Shown here: piece by piece, positions 1 to 9,734 of the stretch | How positions within the stretch are numbered: the first letter of the stretch is position 1 | Layout of the letters: each line of letters starts with the position of its first letter | NCBI GenBank assembly: GCA_036873755.1 | Contig: JAVTVY010019033.1 | Span: 1 to 64,000 of the forward strand | Length of the DNA stretch: 64,000 bases | Direction: 5' to 3' | DNA from: Hanleya hanleyi | Lineage: Eukaryota; Mollusca; Polyplacophora; Lepidopleurida; Hanleyidae | The notes under the pieces: generated by a model | What the model saw: the letters and a program-made list of their open reading frames with translations, nothing else | The model's database searches: none | What the model was told of the DNA's origin: nothing | Translations under genes and position numbers: made by a program

Positions 1-66
1 AACCGGCACCTTTTCGTCAATCTTGAACGATTGCTCGTCTGCCTTGGAATTAGCTGGCTTTTCCAT
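1..66 (-). CDS. possible 5' coding end of an unidentified gene
   Basis: On the minus strand an ATG at 66-64 opens a frame of 22 codons that runs off the left edge (starts MEKPANSKADEQSF). The peptide is hydrophilic and lysine/glutamate rich, as many cytoplasmic amino termini are, but it matches no family I recognise. It could be a first exon, or chance. It lies downstream of the SLC1-type exons on the same strand. Confidence 0.2.
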   Translation of the reverse strand, partial: MEKPANSKADEQSFKIDEKVPV

Positions 67-394
67 TTGATCGGGTCTGATACAGGTTGTGAGAAATGTA
101 CATCTAACATGCGTATTTCCGTATTTATAGTTGGGGGGGGGGGGTGACCGTCCTATCGAGCAATCACAAGCCATCATTTCAGAAAGCTCCTCCGTCTTCC
201 ATCCGGGTACTGTGGTTTTACATCCGGGTTCTCATCTTACATTCGGGTTCTTCCATGTTTACTGTCACGTGACCGGAATCGGAAAGCTCGGGAGTGACGT
301 CATCTTTCGCATGCGCACGTACCAGTGTTGCAGGCCCAGGCCCAGAAACTCTCATGTCCTGCATGTGAATAGTCAGTCATATTGTGTGTATGCA

Positions 395-475
395 TGTGTA
401 TTTAGGCATCTGTGTGTGTATGCGTGTGTGTGTGCTTGAGTGTGTGTGCGTGCGTGTGCATGTGTGGGTGTGTCT
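395..475. repeat. TG-rich simple repeat
   Basis: Imperfect TGTG/TGCG microsatellite. The open frames on both strands here are only repeat translations. Confidence 0.8.
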
Positions 476-479
476 TTCC

Positions 480-900
480 TCCCAAGTGGGAACTTGAGTG
501 TGAATACACACCTTACAAGTGAGGACCTTATTGACAACTGGGGATCTGAACCCAAGTCCTCAGTTGTATCTTTATTTAATCTGGCTTCAGAGGGTTATCT
601 GACCCCAAAAACCCTCGAAATTGCAAAGTCCCCAGTTGGAATTTTCAACGTGTTTTGTGTATACGACTAGTGTGTGAAGTTCTCAGTTGTGAGTATGTTT
701 GTGAAGTGTGTCCGATATTCAATTTTATTGTAAAAATTCACATGTCATGATTGGAGATTTTTCGAACAGCTGACACTCATCCTTATATCCATTGGAAGAT
801 GATTATAACAAAAAATAACTGATAAAAAGATTATTTCATAGAGTCCCCAGTTGTAGGTGTACAGTCAGAAGTCCCCAGTTGGGAGCCTTTACACGTATGT
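480..900. other. gene-free stretch with recurring CCCAGTTG motif
   Basis: No gene is seen. The octamer CCCAGTTG occurs at 631, 846 and 874, with relaxed forms (CTCAGTTG) near 559 and 680. It is probably old repeat sequence; no function can be read. Confidence 0.35.
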
Positions 901-2240
901 GTGTGTGTGGGTGTGTGTGGGCGTTTGCATAAGGCAGGCAAGAGGGGTCGGGGGGGGGGGCGGGCGGGCCAATAAATAATGATAACCGACTGACCAGCCA
1001 ATGCATATTTACTCGATTTTTAGCTATTTTTATAAAAATTTGAATCGGATTTTCTTTCTAAAATATAGCTAAAAATTTGAATTGGATTTTGTTTCTAAAA
1101 TATAGCTTTTTATTGACTTGCGGCACATGAGTCACTGGTATCTGAACTCTTTTGTCCCCTTGATGGTTCTTTCGTCGGACCGAAAATGCTAGTACGTTGA
1201 AATAGATGCACAAATCGGTCACTGGAGTCCAAGCGAAAGTTTTAATGGAGAAAGTTTAGATTGGGCATTGGCCGCCCGGAGACGGCGCTCCTCACAGTAT
1301 GGTTTTCTGTCCGAACAAGTGGGCAGAAATGTCAATAGTCGTGGTTGATGAAGCAAAAACGGTTCTATATGTGTATTTGTATCTGAAAGTCGGAGAAAAT
1401 TACTCATATAAGAACTCCTTCTTAAAATACAACGCAATAAATTAGAACTCCCTGTCTCTCACGATCGGACATTCATATTCGTTTGAATATTGGTTGAGTT
1501 ATTCACAAAATTGAAGAAGGCGGCCGAACCACGTGAAATAGGAATTTATTTTTTGAGTATTCTTGGTCGTCATGGTACATAGCATATATGTAGTATGAGT
1601 GGTTTGTATTCTGATGTGTGGGAAACAATAACGAAATGCGTGTATCTGTGCTCTTGAATTGGTTCGCAAGACTATGTGTGTGGGGTGGGGTGTCAGGGAG
1701 AGCAGATAACGGGAGCAGAGTTCGGGAGCAATCAGATTATATCTAAATCGTGTGAAATAACCACGAGATATAGTCGCAAGCCGATTCACTCACATCTTCT
1801 GGCGCGCAATTTTAGTCGATTGGGTGTTGTCTTAAATTAGAGAACAATGCTTTGTCTTCGCCGTACAAATCCATTCGTATTGAGTCTCAGAACAGTACGC
1901 ATAAATCTCGAAAGCAAACATTCACTCATTCTATGCACTTTTATCGTCGACCCCGACCCCGAATGCGATCCCTGCTGAGTTTGCTTGAAAAATAGCTATA
2001 TATTTACGTGCGCCGTCAGAACAACAGGAGCGCGTACTTCCTTCGGAACAACACAGTTATTCCCCTTGTTTCTTTTCAAATATCAGTGTCGTCCAGCGTC
2101 AGTCAGCGCCATATTAGTTTAATCGGACAGCTTTCTCTTAACATTTCAGAAATATATGCCATATGAACGCTGTGTTAGCTATACCAATTATATATGAATG
2201 CTATATCAAAACATTAAATTTAAACTTTGTGTTTCTGTGT
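880..2240 (+). repeat. interspersed repeat family A, copy 1
   Basis: This segment recurs in inverse orientation at 43235-44890. Shared landmarks are GCATAAGGCAGG (near 928), the stretch around AACAAGTGGGCAGAAAT (1313), AGAAGGCGGCCGAACCA (near 1513) and the stretch before the TG repeat at 2163-2230 (TTAGCTATACCAATTATAT). No open frame is conserved between copies, so it looks like a non-coding or decayed mobile element. The TG/CA tract that follows at 2220 seems to be part of the same unit. Confidence 0.7.
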
Positions 2241-2400
2241 GCGTGTGTGTGTATGCGTCTGTGTGTATGTGTGTGTATGTGTGCTTGCGTGTGTGTCTGT
2301 GTGTGTGTATGCGTGTGTGTGTGTGTGTGCGTGTGTGTGTATGCAAGTGTGTGTATGCGTCTTGGTGTGCATGTGTGTGTGTGTGTGTATGTATGTACGC
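2220..2400. repeat. TG/CA microsatellite
   Basis: Long (TG)n tract with interruptions. It generates several spurious Cys/Val-rich and His/Thr-rich open frames on both strands. Confidence 0.95.
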
Positions 2401-2522
2401 ACCACCACACACTACCACCACCACCACCACACACCACCACACACGACTACCACCACCACCATACACCACCACACACCACCACCACCATACACCACCACAT
2501 ACAACACACCACCATCACTACC
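2401..2522. repeat. CAC/CCA triplet repeat
   Basis: Stretch of CACCAC, CACACA and CATACACC units that follows the TG tract directly. Confidence 0.95.
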
Positions 2523-2552
2523 ACCAGGCGTTGACGGGCATACCTCCAAACA

Positions 2553-2865
2553 CAAACACTGGTCAAAGAGGGCTATACCATCAAACACTGGTCAAAGAGG
2601 GATATATCAGCAAACACTGGTCAAAGAGGGCTATACAACCAAACACTGGTCAAACAGGGCTATACGGTCAAACACTGGTCAAACAGGGCTATACTACCAA
2701 ACACTGGTCAAACAGGGCTATACCATCAAACACTGGTCAAACAGGGCTATATCACCAAACACTGGTCAAACAGGGCTATACCACCAAACACTGGTCAAAC
2801 AGGGCTATACCACCAAATACTGGTCAAACAGGGCTATACCATCAAACACTGGTCAAACAGGAAAG
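2553..2865. repeat. 29-bp minisatellite, 11 copies
   Basis: Eleven tandem copies of a 29-bp unit containing CAAACACTGGTCAAACAGGG followed by CTATACCAC. The first three copies have CAAAGAGGG and the others CAAACAGGG. Because 29 is not a multiple of three, the frame rotates each unit. Two plus-strand frames stay open through the whole array, which explains the 236- and 242-codon open frames; I do not call them genes. Confidence 0.95.
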
Positions 2866-3129
2866 AGTGAAGAGAAATATAAGACCTGCCTCACTAACTG
2901 TATTGTAGATGTAGTGATAATAAGAAGTTTGTGTATCTCTGATGAACCATATTGAACGGAAGCGACCTTTGACCCATGCGCACCATTATTATCCGGTATT
3001 CTGCAAGAGCATTTGGACACCTGTTGACCTCAATAATTTGCATATGACCTCTGTGAGGTCACTTCCGCTTCCGTTCACGTGACCGGAACTGATCTTTGAC
3101 CCCTGCGCACGCTAACGCTAACGCTAACT

Positions 3130-3725
3130 AATTTTACATGCACCCACCCCATTGACTTGATAGGCAGGCCCCGATAAGCCCGGGGACCGAGATTACCCCT
3201 TTTGACTAGAGTTGATAGGGGTTTTCCCCTATTTTAGGGGTAAAGTCCGTGTTCCGGTTTTTATAGTTTCGGGGAAAAATCCTAATTTCACATGCACCGA
3301 CCCCATTGACTTGATAGGCAGGCCCCGATAGCCCTTTTGGCTAGAGCTGATAGGGGTTTTCCCCTATTTTAGGGGTAAAGTCCGTGTTCCGCTTTTTATA
3401 TTTTCAGGAACAAATCCTAATTTTACATGCCCCCACCCCATTGACTTGATAGGCAGGTCCCAATAAGCCCGGGGACCAATATTAACCCTTTTGTCTAGAG
3501 TTGATAGGGGTTTTCCCCTATTTTAGGTGTAAAGTCCGTGTTCCGCTTTTCATATTTTCGGGAGAAAAATCCTAATTTTACATGCACCCACCCATTACTG
3601 AATGCCCCTTCACGAATACTTTACTTTGATACCTCACTCGACCCAATCGGTCCACTAGGGACCCACCTCGGTCCCAAAACGTCTATTCCGATACTCTGTT
3701 TAGGCATTCCCCGTATACATTAACA
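3130..3725 (+). repeat. orphan Polinton-end-like repeats outside the main element
   Basis: Three tandem units (about 3133, 3288, 3427) contain ATTGACTTGATAGGCAGG, TTGATAGGGGTTTTCCCCTA and AAAGTCCGTGTTCC. They are followed at ~3580-3720 by a segment with CGACCCAATCGGTCCA and CCCAAAACGTCTATTC. The same modules in the same orientation form the inner part of the right terminal repeat of the Polinton (17944-18300). This piece lies outside that element's boundaries, so it looks like the remains of a second, mostly lost Polinton end. Confidence 0.6.
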
Positions 3726-4241
3726 TTGGAAGTCACTTGGTTGACATGGAAGCAGGCCGCATGACCGCCAGACTGCGAATGAATTCGAGGTCAAAGGTCA
3801 CGTGACCGGAAGTGACGGAACTATAGCGGCCGTGAATGGCCGCTTCCTGTACTTTAACCTACAACAGCGCCCCCTGGCGGATGCAAAAGTTACCTCCCCC
3901 GGGAAAATGTTTCTTTAGCCGTCCTTTCTATACTACTCACGTTCTGGTCAATTTTCGATGAATACAACCACAAACAGACAAAACAAGAGCGACAGCAAGG
4001 TGGGAACTGATTATTCTCAGTTAGCTTTTGCAAAAATATAGGAGATATAGGAGATTTTATTCAAATATAGGAAAATATAGGAAAATCTGAAAAATATAGG
4101 AAACAAAGGAACACTCCGAGGCCTGCATAAGTGCTTGCTGTGAATCTGGAAGAAATATCTTAGCTAGGTTTAAAAATAAGAGCCGGACAGTTTTCCTATA
4201 TCTGACATTCTTTCCTATACCGGCGGGACATGTGTACTCAC
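3726..4241. other. intronic/intergenic stretch without recognised gene
   Basis: Contains the short palindromic stretch GGCCGTGAATGGCCG (about 3828-3842) and an AT-rich run of AAAATATAGG repeats (4030-4110). No gene recognised. Confidence 0.4.
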
Positions 4242-4431
4242 CAGATAAAGATGGAGACCAACTTGAAGCTGACCACTCGCAGGGCTTTGAAAAAGTCCAA
4301 CATAGGAGCGGCCTCTGGTCCCGCCGCCGATATAACACATCCAAACACTATGGAACTGACCACCAGTCCGATCATGTTGGTTCCTTTGACTTTCTCGACA
4401 GTTAGTGAGACTTCCTCGCCGCTAGTCTGAC
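4242..4431 (-). CDS. SLC1-family glutamate transporter, internal exon
   Basis: Exon of an excitatory amino acid transporter (sodium-coupled glutamate uptake at the plasma membrane). The minus-strand translation includes KVKGTNMIGLVVSS, the start of the transmembrane segment after the extracellular loop, and ends ALRVVSFKLVSIFIW, both typical of SLC1 proteins at this place. Boundaries are TTTTCAG|GT on the 5' side (4431) and ATCTG|GTGAGT on the 3' side (4242). A second acceptor six bases inside (GGTCAG|ACT) would give a phase-0 start that joins directly to the exon at 20886-20928. The intron upstream holds the Polinton. No later exon is seen to the left in this window. Confidence 0.8.
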
Positions 4432-4961
4432 CTGAAAATTATGATGAACTGATATTATCGGACACCGTGGATAATTATATTGTCCATCATCTGCGTTCAT
4501 CGGTTCAAGGCAGATACATCGTTAACCTCCGTACGCAGACAGAAATGGCCAGTAAGTTGAGCTTATGGTGTTTGATCTTTGAAGCGAGATATTCTTCAAA
4601 CATCCTATGTTGATAGCGCAATTCTGTTTCGGTCCAGCTATATAGTGTCAGATGTTTCCAATTCCTCAGTGAGGTTTGTCATTCAACTTACAAGGAACAT
4701 TTCAGACGAAAGGGCGCACGGGTCTTCACGAAGATTCTGCCTTGGCTAGCGAAGGTGAGTGTTCATAGAAGATCACGTTTCAATTCTGTTTTATATCTCG
4801 GAAGAGCAAGCGATAAAATAATGTTCCACAGATCATTACGCGGTTAGATATGAGTATATTACGAAAAGTAGTTCGCCCATGTGCAAAACTGAGTTTGAGT
4901 TTGGGTTCAACTTCGGCTATGGACGTAGAGTCAGCCTGTGTATCGGAGCATGCGCTGTGAG

Positions 4962-4967
4962 CAGATT
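4962..4967. repeat. target site duplication, left (CAGATT)
   Basis: CAGATT directly precedes the left terminal repeat. The same six bases follow the right end at 18604-18609. Six-base duplications are the rule for Polintons. Confidence 0.9.
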
Positions 4968-5620
4968 AGTAGTAGCGTTAATGCAAATTGAGCCCCCTTT
5001 CACCCGGATGTAGTGACGTCACGAGGAGGGTTTGAAGAGGAACCAGTAGCGCCATCTGTACACTCTGGACGCAAGGGAGACAACTCGATCTGCCAGAGTT
5101 TGGCCGCCATCTTGAATTTTTGAGGAGGTGTGCGCTCGGCGGCCATCTTGAATTTTGTGGAAAAGGGGATGTATTCATCCGCGGTGATGCGGTCCTGGCG
5201 GTGATGCGGTCGCGGCAAAAAGCTTCCGCGGAGAAAAAGTAGTTCCTAGACTGGAAATACGCTGCATGGTCCGATGGGGTCGAGTGAGGTATCAAAGTGA
5301 AGCCTATGTGAGGGGGCATCTGATGGGCTGGGTGTGGGGTTGAAATATCGGCATTCTGTGCATGCGCGGTGGCCCAAGGATATGAAAATAGACGTTTTGG
5401 GATCGAGCGGGGTTTCTAATGGGCCGATGGAGTTGTATGAGGTATCCATGTGAAGCCTAGGTGAAGGGGCATCCAGTCATGGGTGGGTGCATGTAAAATT
5501 TTTCCTGAAAAAAAAACGGAACACGGACTTTATCGAAAAATCCGGGAAAATGCCTATATGGGGTATGGAGGGTATATAGGTCGCCGGGCTTAACGGGGCT
5601 TGCCTATCAATAGAGTTATC
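4968..5620 (+). repeat. Polinton left terminal inverted repeat
   Basis: Near-identical inverse of the right end from the terminus to about 5525 (the stretch ACACGGACTTTA), then weaker similarity to about 5620. It contains two inverted-orientation copies of AAGATGGC(C/G)GCC-type sequence (AATTTTTGAGGAGG, GGCGGCCATCTTGAATTTT). Open frames inside (4978-5319, 5246-5449) are mirrored in the right repeat but look like non-coding terminal sequence. Confidence 0.9.
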
Positions 5621-5730
5621 TCCCCCTAGTTCCAGGGTGGGTGTATGTAAAAATTTTTCTTGAAAAAATACGGAACACGGACTTTATCCTAAATTACGGG
5701 AAAATGCCTATATGGAGTATGGGGGGTATA

Positions 5731-6276
5731 GGACCATCCTGGGAAACCTACTTTTCGACATTTGCGGTAGGGTTGTTTGGATTTGTTTTCTTAGTCTCGT
5801 CAAGACAAACATGATAGGAAGTGTCCCGGAGCGAAACGGTGAAATTTTTGAAAAAAGTCACCGAGACCCATATAGACCCATATAGTCCCATACTGGGGGT
5901 ATAGGACCAATGTTTGTCCCACTGGGAAACCTACTTCTATACATTTGCGGTAGGGTTGTTTGGATTTGTTTTCTTAGTCTCGTCATTTAGAACATGATAG
6001 GAAGTGTCCCGGCACGAATCGGTGAAATTTTTGAAAAAAGTCAGGGATATAGACCCATATAGACCCATATACTTATGGGGGTATAGGACCAATGTTTGTC
6101 CCACTGGAAAACCTACTTCTATACATTTGCGGTAGGGTTGTTTGGATTTGTTTTTCACGTCTCGTCATTTAGAACATGATAGAAAGTGTCCCGGAGCGAA
6201 ACGGTGAAATTTTTGAAAAAATTCACCGCGGCCTGGGTAGGCCCATAGGCCTATACTGCATGGCTATGGGTGTATA
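5731..6276. repeat. three tandem ~180-bp repeats inside the Polinton
   Basis: Units begin GGACCA at 5731, 5904 and 6086 (173, 182 and 191 bp). Each contains CATTTGCGGTAGGGTTGTTT, a variant of AACATGATAGGAAGTGTCCC, and GGTGAAATTTTTGAAAAAA. No gene. Located just inside the left terminal repeat. Confidence 0.9.
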
Positions 6277-6650
6277 GGTCCATACGGGGTGGACGTTTTG
6301 GGGTCTAGGTGGGCCACTAATGGTCCAATCCGTGTTCAATAGTCTGCGCATGCGCAGCCTGGCCGTAGTAGAGAAAGCAGGCATTTTGGGGGGTATGTGG
6401 GTGTGTGTTTGGGGTAGAGCTGGGCTATTCACGGTTCGAATGGCTCGTGTGAGGTATCCATGTGAAGCCTATGTAATGGAGCATCTAATGGCGTGGATGT
6501 GGGGTTGAAATAGGGTCACTCTGCGCATGCGCAGTGGACAAAGGGGTATGGACATAGACGTTTTTGGGGTCTAGGTGGGCTCCTCATGGGCCGCTGGGAT
6601 CGAGTGAGGTATCCATGCGAAGCCTAGGTGAGGGGGCTAAACTAGGGTGT
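6277..6650. repeat. diverged internal copies of terminal-repeat modules
   Basis: The segment repeats modules of the left terminal repeat: GACGTTTTGGGGTCTAGGTG (6293 and, with one extra T, about 6557), TGAGGTATCCATG, GAAGCCTA and CTGCGCATGCGCAG. It appears to be a degenerate duplication of the 5260-5480 region. Confidence 0.7.
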
Positions 6651-7640
6651 CGTTTCCATTCTACTGCGCAGGTCACGTGGGTTGTGACGTCAATTCCGGT
6701 TCGGGTGAATGGGGCGTGACCTTTGGACATGTCTAGACTTGTCTGTGTCTGTCATGTACTGTTTTTTTCCCCACAATGGCGTTCACGTGGTTTGGTGGGT
6801 CTGCGCAAGTGTGTGTGACGTCACTTCCGGTTTTTCCAGAATGCTCAAACACTACCTCCAACTTTCCCGGCCCCGACCCAGGCCCGCCCCGGCCGCAGCG
6901 CGCGCGCGGCATCATCCGGCACGCAGCGCGCGCGCGCGCGCGTTCTCCGGAAGTGCGCGGCATCACCGGCAGTGCGCGGATGCATGTCGGATCAAAAGGT
7001 CAAAGGTCACATCCAAAAGGTCTCCCTTTCGGCAAGGTTCGGAAGGGACAATGTTGCGGCATCGATATATACAGAGCTTGAACCCCAAAAAAGGACATTG
7101 TAAATGAACCTGGGAAGGATGGGCAGGTCCATTTGGACCAATCAGCGGTCGAGAAAAAGAGCCAATGAGCGATTGATAAAAGAACCAATGGACGGGTACT
7201 AGGTACACGTCTACGCCTACATCCGGGTACTTGTCGCCTACGTCCGCGCTTACATCCGAGTTCTTGTACACGTGGGTAATGTTTTCTGGACATGGATGGG
7301 CTACCTATGGCTCCATTCTAGGCCACTGATTGGCTAATACGGTGTTCAAAACCAGTTTCGTGCATTATGCTCATATAACTTATAGTAATAAACTTAATCT
7401 ATACGTGCTGGACGAGTCTTCACTCACCGTCTTCCTTTACACGCACCTCAATGAAATGCCCGCTCCAAACCTAGACCAAAACACGTACTTGGTCTGTGGG
7501 CTGATTTCATTGGCTCTCTATTTTACTATAGTGCGCTTGCATTCTAACATTGATGGGTTACATTTTGGCCCCATCCTACACCACTGATTTCAGTTTGACT
7601 GAATCTCCACATTGGGCATTTATGCATTATGAATAAAACA
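6651..7640. other. non-coding part of the Polinton with CG-rich run
   Basis: Contains alternating CG runs (GCGCGCGCG near 6900 and 6930-6940), repeated CACGTGACC/TGACGTCA-like octamers, and 'CATCCGGGTAC' motifs (about 7220) that also occur at 200-245. Open frames here are short and unrelated to known families. No gene supported. Confidence 0.5.
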
Positions 7641-7679
7641 CACAAGACAGGGGTTTTTTTTTGGTGAGATCTCATTTTT

Positions 7680-7685
7680 TTTATT
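7680..7685 (-). terminator. polyadenylation signal for the leftward Polinton genes
   Basis: AATAAA on the minus strand, about 170 bp past the protease stop and after the tandem repeats. It is the first canonical signal downstream of this gene block. Confidence 0.55.
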
Positions 7686-7724
7686 CAGTGAACAACAACA
7701 ACGTGAGAACAACCACGTGAAAAC

Positions 7725-7880
7725 TGAAGCCCAGAACAAGGGGCTTGTACATTGAAAGAACTGAAACCCAGAACAGGGGGCTTGTAAACTGAAGCCCAGA
7801 ACAGGGGGCTTGTAAACTTAAGCCCAGAACAGCGGGCGTGTGTACATTGAAAGAATTCAAGCCCAGAACGGGATTTGTAC
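7725..7880 (-). repeat. tandem repeats derived from the protease gene end
   Basis: On the minus strand the last codons of the protease gene (TTCAATGTACAA, then a CCCGTTCTGGGCTT block) are repeated four to five times in shortened form (CCCCCTGTTCTGGGCTT, separated by AGTTTACAAG or TTCAATGTACA). The first copy is coding; the others lie past the stop. Confidence 0.8.
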
Positions 7881-8330
7881 ATTGAAATGATGGGCGGCCC
7901 AGTCATATACGAGTACATCTCGGTCCTCGGCCTTGGGGTACTCGTCAAACATCTGTACGATGGTAGATAAGGGTCTTCCCCGGCATCGATGGTACAGGTA
8001 AAACAAGCAATATTGTCCGCACACGCTACTGGTCAGGCTTTGCAACGTTTGACTGCTCCAACACCACGTCTCTGTGCCTTGATCCATGAAGTCTGTTAAA
8101 TCGGGATGGAGGGGTAGCAGGCCGTACGGGTCAAAGTATTCGCCCTGCTGTTCTGTCAAGTACACGGCCACCCAATGTTCACCGGGCCGATCCATCGGGT
8201 TCGTGTTGAGAACGTCAGCAGCAGGATACACACGGTCTAATGGGAACACATCTCGGGCGAACACCCCTTGAAACATCATACGTATCTCTGGGTCATTCTC
8301 CAGCACGGTGGTTATCTAGTCTGTATCCAT
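7857..8330 (-). pseudogene. adenovirus-type cysteine maturation protease (PRO), nonsense-interrupted
   Basis: In adenoviruses and Polintons this protease cleaves virion precursor proteins during maturation. Visible family features are the histidine in GEHWVAVYL, the YFDPYGL stretch and the cysteine in SVCGQYCLFYLYHR, in the correct order; total length about 155 codons, slightly short for the group. The natural start is probably the ATG at 8330-8328, but codon 5 is a TAG stop at 8318-8316. The frame after it is open to 7857. Without that ATG the first usable one would be well inside the protein (RMMFQG). Last gene of the leftward block, 43 bp after the capsid gene. Confidence 0.85.
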
Positions 8331-8373
8331 GTTAGGTGGAGAAGTCACACAGCACGTTGCGCGCCTTGTCCAC

Positions 8374-9327
8374 TTAAATGATGTTGTCAAACTCGGCGTA
8401 GCAGATCACATTGACGGTGCTCCGGAGGGCTCGTAGAAAGTGGATTTCCAACCGTAAATTGCCTTGCTTGGCCAGGGACAGCTGATGGTCGTTCTCTAAG
8501 GTGGAGGTCAGATCGAAACAGAACAACGTGTATCCGTTCCCGTAGTCCTCCCGACTGATGAAATTCCCTTCGTCCTGGTTGATTTGACCGGTGGCTGTAA
8601 ACAGGCTCTGATAGGCTCGAATGAAATTCGCGCGCCCAAAGTTCGGTGTTAAGGCCGTGGCTGGCACCTGTTGTCCATCCACATGCAGGGCCACAAAATT
8701 GATGCCGAAATGTTTAAAGTCAAACGGATTCTCTGGGTAGGCTCCACTGAAACTGGTATTTTCCACACAGGCCAGGATCAATCGCTTGGGTAGTTCCCCC
8801 AGGAACAGGTTGTCTTTGTTGGCGCTCATATTTCCAGCAGACACAGAGAACACTTTGGTTTGTACACGTCGGATAGGGTACTGGGCTGGTTTTGTTTCCA
8901 AGGCTTTCATGTGTCCCAATTGAACGGTTGGATTCGGTTTCACTTTTCGGACATACAGGACTGCGTCTTCCATGACAATCTTATAGTCAGCTGCATGCGC
9001 CTCTACGTTAGTGGCCATCAAGGCGAAGGTCGGAGGCGCCCGTATCAGTCGGATTTTGATGGGGATCTTGTTCAAGAGGTATCGGTCTTGCATGAACATG
9101 TCTGCGTACAGTCGACCGATCATATCCACCGAGACGCCGTTCGCGGTCAAAGCTTTCCGTTTGCTATATCCCGTATTGTCGTTCTCTGCGTCCATGTGCT
9201 CGGCTTTGTCCTGATAGAATAAAGCGGCTGTCAGTTGAGATTTTTTAGCCTCTCGGCCATGCGACAACAGCGTCTCGATGTAGGCTCGATAGGGGTAGGG
9301 GCAGGACTCGGCGTGGATCAAGGACAT
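8374..9327 (-). CDS. major capsid (double jelly-roll hexon-like) protein, shortened
   Basis: The protein has 317 residues. Motifs typical of the Polinton capsid family (often annotated 'F54H12.2-like' in invertebrates) are seen: PYPYRAYIETLL near residue 10, QDRYLLNKIPIKIRLIR near 80-95, and FCFDLTSTLENDH and LRLEIHF near the end. It would form the capsomers of an icosahedral shell. In the family the PYPYRAYIETLL motif lies roughly 100 residues from the start. Here it follows only about ten residues (MSLIHAESC), so a region of the first jelly roll seems to be deleted in frame. ATG at 9327, one frame, no stops. Located between the pX-like gene and the protease, as in other Polintons. Confidence 0.75.
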   Translation of the reverse strand: MSLIHAESCPYPYRAYIETLLSHGREAKKSQLTAALFYQDKAEHMDAENDNTGYSKRKALTANGVSVDMIGRLYADMFMQDRYLLNKIPIKIRLIRAPPTFALMATNVEAHAADYKIVMEDAVLYVRKVKPNPTVQLGHMKALETKPAQYPIRRVQTKVFSVSAGNMSANKDNLFLGELPKRLILACVENTSFSGAYPENPFDFKHFGINFVALHVDGQQVPATALTPNFGRANFIRAYQSLFTATGQINQDEGNFISREDYGNGYTLFCFDLTSTLENDHQLSLAKQGNLRLEIHFLRALRSTVNVICYAEFDNII

Positions 9328-9329
9328 GT

Positions 9330-9734
9330 TTAAGAAAAGATATCCCGGGTCTTCGATGTGCGTCGTCGCTGGGTCGGTCGTCGACTGGTGCGTGGTCTCG
9401 GCGGGGCAGCTCTTTTATTCCCTACGGTACGTTGTGCTTTGGCCACCAAGACGCCTCCCGCTTCTTTGGCCCGCCGTTTCAAGGCTTCTTTGGGTGCCGT
9501 ACCCCCCAAGACATCACCGGCCACTTGCAGTCCACTGCGTACCGCTTGTTTGCCGATTGCTTTCACCCCACGCGTCACCAAGGGCAGGAACGTTTTGACG
9601 ATGCTCCCGAGTATGTTCCCCAGTCCATGTCCACGTTGCATGCGTGCACCACTAAAAACCGGAAAGCCACCCCCGGCCTGTTGGGCATAATAGTCCATAT
9701 AGCTGCGTGCATCGCACTCGTAAGGCACCTTCAT
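9330..9734 (-). CDS. pX/pVI-like basic virion protein
   Basis: A 134-residue basic protein. It begins with an aromatic-rich stretch (SYMDYYAQQAGGGFPVFSG), continues with a glycine/hydrophobic segment (GLGNILGSIVKTFLPLVTRG), then an Ala/Lys-rich helix and an Arg-rich tail (PRPRTSRRPTQRRR). This order resembles adenovirus minor core/capsid proteins and the 'PX' protein of adintoviruses, which bind DNA or line the capsid interior. The ATG (9734-9732) overlaps the penton stop by one base (TAATG), so the two are tightly coupled. The stop is 2 bp from the capsid gene's ATG. I see no damage. Confidence 0.65.
   Translation of the reverse strand: MKVPYECDARSYMDYYAQQAGGGFPVFSGARMQRGHGLGNILGSIVKTFLPLVTRGVKAIGKQAVRSGLQVAGDVLGGTAPKEALKRRAKEAGGVLVAKAQRTVGNKRAAPPRPRTSRRPTQRRRTSKTRDIFS

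Noticed and set aside
2163..2955. Open frames of 123-242 codons on both strands
   Set aside because: They translate TG, CAC and 29-bp repeats, and would be open by composition alone.
4690..4745. Possible SLC1 exon on the minus strand (GGCAG|AATCTTCG...TTCCTT|GTAAGT)
   Set aside because: Splice sites are fair but the peptide does not look like the SLC1 loop, and the phase fits only with the inner acceptor of the next exon.
4978..5449. Minus-strand frames of 113, 72 and 67 codons, mirrored at 18122-18593
   Set aside because: They lie within the terminal inverted repeats, overlap each other in different frames and show no protein-like motifs. Conservation is explained by the repeat itself.
6709..7293. 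Frames of about 100-130 codons in the CG-rich part of the Polinton
   Set aside because: Overlap on both strands, repeat-derived Arg/Ala stretches, no match to known families.
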